A stretch of DNA of 5,561 bases from GCA-2718595 sp963935005 (lineage in GTDB: Bacteria > Gemmatimonadota > Gemmatimonadetes > Longimicrobiales > Gaopeijiaceae), in contig CAWWAX010000096.1 in NCBI GenBank assembly GCA_963935005.1, positions 1 through 5,561 of the forward strand, written 5' to 3'. A program made the translations under genes and the position numbers. Below the pieces are notes generated by a model that worked only from the letters and a program-made list of their open reading frames with translations, was not told the DNA's origin and did not search any database. Shown one piece after another: positions 1-5,561 of the stretch (positions are counted from its first letter, which is position 1; each line of letters opens with the position of its first letter).

Positions 1-745
1 CAGGCCAACCACTATTTGATTCCAATATAAGCGCCACACCTTCATCCTCAAAAAATTTGAGTCTTTCGACGGCACTCAGCAGACCAGATCCTTCACTCAC
101 TTCGGGATACAAAGTTTTGAAGTGAGCCTCTAGATCCACAGGTTGCTGGAGCACTTCTTCATTCATGGCCTTGAGTTCGCTCTCCGTTCTTCGTGGTGTC
201 CCTTTTGTGAATTTTTCGAGGTCTATGGCAGGTGGTGGGGTGGATAGGACTGCTACCCCTTTCAATTCCCCCTGAAAATCAGCCAAATCCGATTTATTCT
301 TGACATCTGCTATTACGACAGGAACCTCAATTATCCCACTAGTACCCGGAGTATGAGCTAATGGAAAACCCACCATCGGCTGATAATCTGGTTTAAGCAT
401 ATCTAACGAAAATTCAACATTATCCCAACTTACACCGTATTCCATAAAGGGAACTGATTGTGTATTGGCCAAACCCATGGATTCAAGCTCTTCAACCAAC
501 CAAGACTGGGCTCTCTTCATGTCGCTTGAGTTCGTCAATCGTGCACCCAAAACGTCCGTCATATAGGATAACGTTTCTATTATCTGAGATCGCTGGAAGC
601 CTTCTTCTCTTATTGCGGCAACCATCTCATAGTCCACAGGTTCAGAGGTCTGTGCAACCAAGACCTCCATTGGCATCAGCATTGCACTTAACGCAACAAA
701 TGAGAGCCCAATCAATCTGTTTACTTTGTATTTATCAAAGCTCAA
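1..745 (-). CDS. Secreted M28-family metallopeptidase, N-terminal part (cut by left window edge)
   Basis: The reading frame is open for 248 codons from a TTG at 745 to the window edge, so only the N-terminal part is visible. TTG is chosen because AGGAGG lies 9 nt upstream and because this start gives a complete signal peptide: basic start (KYKVNR), hydrophobic core at about residues 11-26 and likely cleavage near residue 31 (LVA|Q). The next in-frame ATGs (residues 22, 24 and 26) would destroy that signal. Residues 44-100 (IREEGFQRSQIIETLSYMTD, then GARLTNSSDMKRAQSWLVEE) match my memory of the N-terminal segment of M28 (aminopeptidase Y/S-like) zinc peptidases. Residues about 105-248 look like the start of a protease-associated (PA) domain insert, including LKGVAVLSTP and FFEDEGVALILES. 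The zinc ligands and catalytic acid of M28 enzymes would lie past the edge, so activity cannot be judged. It is the second gene of a leftward operon behind the propeller gene. The family call is fairly secure; the substrate (probably extracellular peptides) is inference. Confidence 0.82.
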   Translation of the reverse strand, partial: MSFDKYKVNRLIGLSFVALSAMLMPMEVLVAQTSEPVDYEMVAAIREEGFQRSQIIETLSYMTDVLGARLTNSSDMKRAQSWLVEELESMGLANTQSVPFMEYGVSWDNVEFSLDMLKPDYQPMVGFPLAHTPGTSGIIEVPVVIADVKNKSDLADFQGELKGVAVLSTPPPAIDLEKFTKGTPRRTESELKAMNEEVLQQPVDLEAHFKTLYPEVSEGSGLLSAVERLKFFEDEGVALILESNSGWP

Positions 746-754
746 TTTAAGAGA

Positions 755-760
755 CCTCCT
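755..760 (-). promoter_or_regulatory. Strong Shine-Dalgarno site setting the TTG start of the peptidase gene
   Basis: AGGAGG reads on the minus strand from 760 to 755, 9 nt before the TTG at 745-743 and 1 nt after the TGA stop of the upstream gene (764-762). There is no ATG or GTG at a suitable distance from it, so this site decides the start codon. Its position next to the upstream stop suggests translational coupling or re-initiation between the two genes. Confidence 0.8.
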
Positions 761-761
761 A

Positions 762-3700
762 TCATTCCCCAGGTCCAATAAGCAGACTAACCCCGCGTTC
801 AGTCAGTACGTCATTAAATTCTGAAAGCTCTGTCTCAAGAAGTGCATCTAAGTCATCGTTTGCCTGATTAGCTTGATCCCTCAAAATAGCTTGAACTTCG
901 ACATGCTGATCAGTAGGCTTGAAGTCAGCGACAGTCACCCCGCCCATTAAATAATTAAGCCTCTCTAATGCTTTTCCAGGATAACGTACTTGGTCCTGTC
1001 CAGTCCCAGTCACCTGCAACTGAATCAACTCGTCTTCAATAAGCACTAAAGCGGCATCGATGCTACCCGCCGTTTCAACAAGGTCCTCCGAATCACCTCT
1101 ATCTTCTAAGATGTCTATGGCATCATAAAGCTGTCTTCGGACCCATTCAATTCGGCTTACAGCTCCAGCTGCGAGTTCTTGATCGACTCTAATTTTTTGA
1201 GCTAATGAAAATTGAGCCAAAATATCATCCATTGATCCTTCAGAATTGGGGTCTTTCAAAACATTCAAAGTCTGACTGTAATCTTGACCTCCCACTTCCA
1301 TAGTCACCGTATAGGTTCCTGGTGGATAGCGGATCGCTCCAATTTGACCTGCAAATCGTTTTCGTTCCGATCCTAAGTCATACCAATCGGCGTACTTGGG
1401 TTTAGTTCGCAGTGTTGCTCCTGGACTTCCTTCGTCTCTGAAATCCCAATGAATTCTGTTTACCCCTTCCTGACTAGTTCCTTCCAACGATCTGACCATC
1501 CTACCTTCAGGATCCCATATCCTTACCGTTGTCTCAGAACCTGCTAGTTCCTCTCCAATCCAATAATTAATGGAAGCCATATTCGGTGGGCTCTGCCCAT
1601 CCGATTGATCATTTGTCATTATCGCTGGAGCAGTTCTAGGATTGAACCTATACGCGTCCCTTGGCTTAAAGAGATGAGCTGGGCTATCTAGGACTTCTTG
1701 ATCAAGTTGTTGTAAGGGGCTTAAATCATCCATTATCCAAAAACCCCGTCCATATGTACCTATGACTAGATCTCCGAAATGTTCTTGTACAACAAGGCCA
1801 TATTTGGGTGAAGCTGGTAGGTTATTCGTCCACTCGATCCAATTATTGCCATCGTCAAAAGAAACATACAAACGATTTTCAGTTCCTAGATAAAGGAGAC
1901 CTGGCCTAACGGGATCTTCCACGATATCCCGGGTAAAGCTCAATATGTGATCCGAAATACCATTGGTGATCTTGGTCCAAGTTTCACCGTAGTCTTCGGT
2001 CCGATAAACGTAGGGATCGAAATTGCCAACCTGATGTGCCTCAACCACCAAATATGCTTTTGCTCCATCCCATTTTGATGCATGTATGCCCCGAACCACA
2101 CCGTCTTCTGGCCAATCCGGAAAATTGGCAGTAACATTGCTCCATGTTCCGCCATTATCTCTACTGACGTGAACCATCCCGTCGTTTGAACCGGCATAGA
2201 ACACTCCTTCCTCAGCTCTAGATTCATCAAATGAATAAATTACACAACAGTACTCTACTCCAAGATTGTCTGGGGTCAGCCCTCCACTCACACCTTGCCG
2301 CGATTTGTCATTAGTTGTCAGATCTGGACTAATCACATCCCAACTCTGACCCCCATTCTGTGTTTTATGAACATATTGACTGGTCACATACACAGTATTG
2401 TTGTCGTGAGAGGAGATTAGTAACGGGAAGGTCCATTGGAATCTGTACTTAAGATCTTCAGCATGCCACCCAACGGTACCCTCTGGCCACACCTCTACAT
2501 TCCTGAATTGACGGGTTTTTTCATCGTGCCTCACAACGATTCCACCAACTGCCCCTGCCCCTGAAGCGCTCGACCAAACGATATCTGGATCAGTGGGATC
2601 AGGGGTAGCAAAACCGCTCTCTCCGCCACCTACCTGATGCCAATCTCCGCGAGGTATGCCTCCTCCGTCATACAAACTGTTGCTGGGACCTCGGTAGGAT
2701 GGACCATCTTGTCGATTCCCCATCACATTATAGGGTACCGCATTGTCAACGGTGACATGATACATCTGGCCGACAGGAAGCTCTATAGCTCTATACGATT
2801 GGCCTCTATTAAAGGATATATGAACGCCTTGATCATTTCCGATAACCATTCGATCTCCATTCCCGGGATCAAACCAGAGGTCATGATAATCACCACCGGA
2901 TCTCTGTCGACCTGAATGATTTACATAAGTCAATCCTCCATCCAAGGAGCGAGAAATTCCAGCGGTCAAAAAGAAGACTTCATCCGCATCATCGGGTGTC
3001 ACACGGCAATTGTTGTAGTATGCTGTCCTTCCACCTAGGTCACGGCTGTGATTTACTAAATCCCATTCTTTGCCTCCGTCATCGGACCGCCAAAGCTCTC
3101 CGGTTTCAGTTATAGCACCATTCCAGGGGACACCATCTCCAGTTTCGATGAGGCTGTATATTCGCTGTGAATTAGCAGCTGACATACATACGTCAATTTT
3201 TCCCACAGGTAGAGTCGGCAATCCATGCCCACTTAATTTTGCCCAAGTATCTCCACCATCATCACTCCTGTAGATTCCAGATCCAGGGCCACCACTTTGT
3301 CGGCCCCAAGTATTAATGAGAATTTGCCACATTCCTGCAAAAAGAATACGAGGATTATTGGGATCCATAATAAGGCTCGATGCACCAGTATTCTCATCAA
3401 CAAACAGTACATGATCCCAAGTCTCACCACCGTCTTCAGTCTTGTAGATGCCTCTTTCTTGTTGGGCACTATGACCATGTCCTAGTGCGGCCACAAATAC
3501 TTTCGACGGATCTCTTGGATCAATGACAATACGACTGATCCTTCCTGTTTCTTCGAGTCCCATATGATTCCAAGTTTCGCCACCATCTGTTGATTTATAC
3601 ACGCCGTCGCCCACTGTAACATTGGACCGTATGTGGGGTTCTCCGGTGCCCGCCCAAACTACTTGATTATCGAGAGTAGAGACCGCCAAAGCCCCTATCG

Positions 3701-3974
3701 AATGAGTATCCTCCCCGTCAAATACTGGTCTCCAAAAATTTCCTCCGTCTTCCGTTTTCCAGAGTCCACCTGCAGCGGCCCCAGCATAATACACTAATGG
3801 ATCACCAGAAACTCCCGATACCGAAGATATTCGATTGCCTACAACTCCTATGTGCCTAAACCCCAGAGATCCAAGCTGTTCCCCACTAACACTTTGAGCA
3901 TCCACAGCCCTAGGTTGCAATGTAAAAAAACCTATCAACAGACCAGCAATCACTTGTTTGAAAACGAACGACAT
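762..3974 (-). CDS. Exported BNR/Asp-box repeat beta-propeller protein (VPS10/sortilin-like, often labelled 'glycosyl hydrolase')
   Basis: This complete 1070-residue protein starts at an ATG with AAGGAG 6 nt upstream (3986-3981). Residues 1-26 are a signal peptide (hydrophobic core about 8-19, cleavage near AVDA|Q). Eleven Asp-box motifs of the S/T-x-D-x-G-x-T-W type begin at residues 73, 127, 178, 236, 296, 342, 386, 537, 603, 658 and 704; the sixth and seventh are degenerate (RSLDGGLTY, ISFNRGQSY). Such repeats form the blades of seven- or ten-bladed propellers, as in sialidases, GH74 enzymes and VPS10 proteins. Family hallmarks I recognise include GDWHQVGGGESGF (443-455), DLKYRFQWTFP (507-517), GVEYCCVIYSF (572-582) and TYGRGFWIMDDLSPLQQL (740-757). 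Residues 818-906 look like an Ig-like beta domain (VRIWDPEGRMV ... PPGTYTVTMEVGG). Residues 910-1060 are mostly charged and helical. No sialidase Arg triad or FRIP motif is evident, so 'glycosyl hydrolase' is not supported; a binding, scaffold or surface role is equally likely. The peptidase gene follows after 16 nt, suggesting joint function. Confidence 0.9.
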   Translation of the reverse strand: MSFVFKQVIAGLLIGFFTLQPRAVDAQSVSGEQLGSLGFRHIGVVGNRISSVSGVSGDPLVYYAGAAAGGLWKTEDGGNFWRPVFDGEDTHSIGALAVSTLDNQVVWAGTGEPHIRSNVTVGDGVYKSTDGGETWNHMGLEETGRISRIVIDPRDPSKVFVAALGHGHSAQQERGIYKTEDGGETWDHVLFVDENTGASSLIMDPNNPRILFAGMWQILINTWGRQSGGPGSGIYRSDDGGDTWAKLSGHGLPTLPVGKIDVCMSAANSQRIYSLIETGDGVPWNGAITETGELWRSDDGGKEWDLVNHSRDLGGRTAYYNNCRVTPDDADEVFFLTAGISRSLDGGLTYVNHSGRQRSGGDYHDLWFDPGNGDRMVIGNDQGVHISFNRGQSYRAIELPVGQMYHVTVDNAVPYNVMGNRQDGPSYRGPSNSLYDGGGIPRGDWHQVGGGESGFATPDPTDPDIVWSSASGAGAVGGIVVRHDEKTRQFRNVEVWPEGTVGWHAEDLKYRFQWTFPLLISSHDNNTVYVTSQYVHKTQNGGQSWDVISPDLTTNDKSRQGVSGGLTPDNLGVEYCCVIYSFDESRAEEGVFYAGSNDGMVHVSRDNGGTWSNVTANFPDWPEDGVVRGIHASKWDGAKAYLVVEAHQVGNFDPYVYRTEDYGETWTKITNGISDHILSFTRDIVEDPVRPGLLYLGTENRLYVSFDDGNNWIEWTNNLPASPKYGLVVQEHFGDLVIGTYGRGFWIMDDLSPLQQLDQEVLDSPAHLFKPRDAYRFNPRTAPAIMTNDQSDGQSPPNMASINYWIGEELAGSETTVRIWDPEGRMVRSLEGTSQEGVNRIHWDFRDEGSPGATLRTKPKYADWYDLGSERKRFAGQIGAIRYPPGTYTVTMEVGGQDYSQTLNVLKDPNSEGSMDDILAQFSLAQKIRVDQELAAGAVSRIEWVRRQLYDAIDILEDRGDSEDLVETAGSIDAALVLIEDELIQLQVTGTGQDQVRYPGKALERLNYLMGGVTVADFKPTDQHVEVQAILRDQANQANDDLDALLETELSEFNDVLTERGVSLLIGPGE
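1839..3758 (-). repeat. Array of 11 diverged Asp-box coding repeats inside the propeller gene
   Basis: The Asp-box motifs lie from codon 73 (3758-3732 for the first box) to codon 712 (1865-1839 for the last). The first five are spaced 51-60 residues apart, as expected for one box per propeller blade. A gap of 143 residues separates the seventh and eighth boxes, where blades seem to lack the motif. At DNA level the boxes show short diverged similarity on the plus strand, such as ccaagtttcgccaccatct near 3570 and ccaagtctcaccaccgtctt near 3418. This is conserved protein repeat structure, not a recent DNA duplication. Confidence 0.75.
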
Positions 3975-4183
3975 TAGGTACTCCTTGATGGATAATGGAA
4001 CGAATTTATTTATTACTTTGTTAGCTTATTCAGGCCAGCTGCAATGGAGCACTAGCACAATTCCTCGACTATCACCACTTTGCCCTTGCGCTTTGTGATG
4101 CCAGTAATCAACATCGCACTACTGATGATAATAGTCATGTCCCGAATGTGACAAGTAATCTTTCAACTTTCCCGAGACATACA
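3975..4183. promoter_or_regulatory. Divergent intergenic region expected to hold promoters for both directions
   Basis: These 209 bases separate the start codons of the leftward propeller gene and the rightward serine hydrolase gene, so both promoters should lie here. The only identified element is the AAGGAG ribosome site of the propeller gene (3981-3986, minus strand). A GATAAT at 4127-4132 (plus strand) resembles a -10 box but has no matching -35 hexamer at 16-18 nt. On the minus strand TAATAA (4015-4010) lies in an AT-rich stretch, also without a good -35. A weak dyad ATGA-6 nt-TCAT spans 4125-4138. No tRNA, riboswitch or convincing operator was recognised. Confidence 0.45.
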
Positions 4184-5561
4184 ATGGCCAGAAATAAGGG
4201 TGTTTTGTTCGGTGAGATAATCCTTTTTAGTTTTGCTTGCATAGTCAATCCGTCTTCTCTGCTACAAGCTCAATCTGTAATCCACTCGCCTGACCGTTAT
4301 GAGCAAATTAATCCACTTTTCAACTTTGTCCTCGATGGTGACCCTGGATGCAGTCTCGGGATCATAGAGCAAAATCGACTCAGTTATGAAAAGAACGTGG
4401 GGTTGGCCAACCTCGACTGGAGAGTACCCATCTCCACTAGTTCGATTTTTGATATTGCGTCTGTTTCCAAGCAGTTCACTGCTACAGCCATTGCTCTCCT
4501 AGAAATAGACGGGTTGCTTCAAATAGATGATGATGTACGCAAGTGGATACCTGACTTTAAGGGGTATGAAAGTCCGATTACTATTAGACACTTACTCAAC
4601 CACACATCGGGAATCCGAGACTATCTTTCTTTAATGAATCTTGCTGGCATAGATTTCAATAACGTTTTTACCGAATTTGATGCCGTGGATTTGATAGTCA
4701 GCCAGGATGCTTTGAACTTTCCACCAGGTGATCAATTTCTATACTCGAATTCTGGATATCTTCTTGCAGCACATATCGTCAGACTAGTAACGGGCCAATC
4801 ACTGCGAAGCTTCTTAGAGGAAAGAGTTTTTAGTCCACTAGGAATGACCAACACACTGATATGGGACGATAATCAAGAAATTGTTCGAGAACGAACCACT
4901 GGATACAATTTTTCATCTGAGATGTGGAAGATAGACCATCTACTTAATTTTCAGATGGGTGGAGATGGTCAAGTTCTGTCTTCAATTGAAGACCTGGCCA
5001 AATGGGATGCCAACTTCTACGAGCCAGCTGTAGGGGGGACTCCATTGCTAGACAGATTGCACACTCGTGGAATTCTGAATAACGGCGATACCATTGACTA
5101 TGCTCTAGGTTTAACGGTTGACGAATACCGCGGGCTAAAAAGGGTAATGCATACGGGATCCTGGGGTGGTTTTAGGTCGAACATCACCCGTTATCCAAAT
5201 CAGAAAACAACTTTTATCCTCCTCTGTAATCGTTCTGATGGAACCCAAAATCTAAATGTTACAAATCTGGCAGATATAGTTCTTGCTGACCACTTCACTG
5301 AAGTGTCGACCACAGACATGAACCTACGATCAGATGGAGCTCCATTGAGCCAGCAGCCACAGGAGTCTCCCCAGGTCGCTATCAAACCCAAACAACCGGA
5401 TCTCAACTCACTTGAAGAATACATAGGGGAATACAGGAGTGCCGAGTTAGGTGTCTCCTTCCTTGTCGACCTAAAAGAGCAACGATTGACACTAGAAAGA
5501 CCCAACGGAGTGACGACGCTAAGCTACTCAGGGAACAATCGATTCGCTGGAGACGGCCTAA
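4184..5561 (+). CDS. Exported serine hydrolase, class C beta-lactamase/penicillin-binding-protein-like (open at right window edge)
   Basis: The frame runs 459 codons from ATG at 4184 to the window end without a stop. Residues 1-29 form a signal peptide (core about 11-21, likely cleavage LLQA|Q). The serine-hydrolase fold signatures are intact: SVSK at 93-96 (nucleophile Ser93, general base Lys96), YSN at 187-189, and HTG at 323-325 replacing the KTG of true beta-lactamases. The family motifs LLNHTSGIRDY (137-147), FPPGDQFLYSNSGYLL (179-194), LGMTNT (219-224) and GGDGQVLSSIEDLAKW (259-274) also fit. HxG in place of KTG is common in esterases, D-aminopeptidases and DD-peptidases of this superfamily, so a peptidase or esterase acting outside the cytoplasm is more likely than antibiotic resistance. 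Residues about 377-407 are a polar Pro/Gln-rich linker. From residue 409 (SLEEYIGEYRSAELGVSFLV) a C-terminal beta-barrel-like domain begins, of the kind often found behind this fold, and it is cut by the window edge. The start has only a weak SD (GAG 7 nt upstream); an in-frame GTG at 4148 is possible but would lengthen the n-region by 12 residues. Confidence 0.9.
   Translation, partial: MARNKGVLFGEIILFSFACIVNPSSLLQAQSVIHSPDRYEQINPLFNFVLDGDPGCSLGIIEQNRLSYEKNVGLANLDWRVPISTSSIFDIASVSKQFTATAIALLEIDGLLQIDDDVRKWIPDFKGYESPITIRHLLNHTSGIRDYLSLMNLAGIDFNNVFTEFDAVDLIVSQDALNFPPGDQFLYSNSGYLLAAHIVRLVTGQSLRSFLEERVFSPLGMTNTLIWDDNQEIVRERTTGYNFSSEMWKIDHLLNFQMGGDGQVLSSIEDLAKWDANFYEPAVGGTPLLDRLHTRGILNNGDTIDYALGLTVDEYRGLKRVMHTGSWGGFRSNITRYPNQKTTFILLCNRSDGTQNLNVTNLADIVLADHFTEVSTTDMNLRSDGAPLSQQPQESPQVAIKPKQPDLNSLEEYIGEYRSAELGVSFLVDLKEQRLTLERPNGVTTLSYSGNNRFAGDGL

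Noticed and set aside
460..750. Plus-strand 96-codon reading frame
   Set aside because: It is antisense to the signal-peptide and N-terminal coding region of the M28-like peptidase, has no ribosome site and encodes a low-complexity Ser/Leu/Pro-rich product.
746..761. Terminator between the propeller and peptidase genes
   Set aside because: The gap is 16 nt, contains the ribosome site and leaves no room for a hairpin.
1940..2230. Minus-strand 96-codon frame within the propeller gene
   Set aside because: It is an alternative frame of the propeller coding sequence on the same strand, Trp/Met-rich in composition, with no family resemblance.
2637..3485. Several 60-90 codon frames on both strands (2637-2915 +, 3070-3273 +, 3233-3478 -, 3297-3485 +)
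   Set aside because: All overlap the well-supported propeller gene, have no ribosome sites and no recognisable domains; they are shadows of its codons.
4127..4132. GATAAT as a sigma-70 -10 element
   Set aside because: No acceptable -35 hexamer lies 16-18 nt upstream and no extended -10 TGn is in register, so it is mentioned only as a weak candidate in the intergenic entry.
4226..4240. Possible lipoprotein cysteine (Cys19) in the serine hydrolase leader
   Set aside because: The residues before it (SFA) do not fit a lipobox, and a normal signal peptidase I site follows near residue 29.
5200..5505. Minus-strand 101-codon frame
   Set aside because: It is antisense to the serine hydrolase, whose frame is continuous and carries family motifs; the product is Ser/Arg-rich and unrecognisable.

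Overview
The window holds three protein-coding genes and one short divergent intergenic region. All three genes encode proteins with N-terminal secretion signals, and two of them run off the window edges. No RNA gene, CRISPR array, mobile element or terminator was seen. By eye the base composition is in the mid-forties percent GC. The families present (a large BNR/Asp-box repeat protein, an M28-type peptidase with a PA-like insert, and a class C beta-lactamase-like serine hydrolase) often occur together in Gemmatimonadota, Acidobacteriota and Rhodothermota/Bacteroidota-type environmental bacteria. Clear Shine-Dalgarno sites (AAGGAG, AGGAGG) and a TTG start argue mildly against Bacteroidota proper, which rarely use strong SD sites. 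The phylum stays open.

Layout: positions 1-745 (minus strand) hold the N-terminal 248 codons of a secreted M28-like metallopeptidase, which continues past the left edge. Positions 762-3974 (minus strand) hold a complete 1070-residue exported beta-propeller protein with 11 recognisable Asp-box motifs. The two minus-strand genes are 16 nt apart, with a strong SD just after the upstream stop codon, so they almost certainly form an operon transcribed leftwards, propeller gene first. Positions 3975-4183 are a non-coding divergent region that should carry the promoters for both directions. Positions 4184-5561 (plus strand) hold a serine beta-lactamase-like hydrolase with intact SxxK, YxN and HxG motifs, open at the right edge.

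Taken together, this looks like an envelope or extracellular hydrolase locus: a secreted repeat protein paired with a secreted peptidase, next to a divergently transcribed exported serine hydrolase or peptidase. A role in peptide or cell-wall peptide turnover is inference from the families and the shared export. These are known families in a plausible arrangement; no previously undescribed system is evident.
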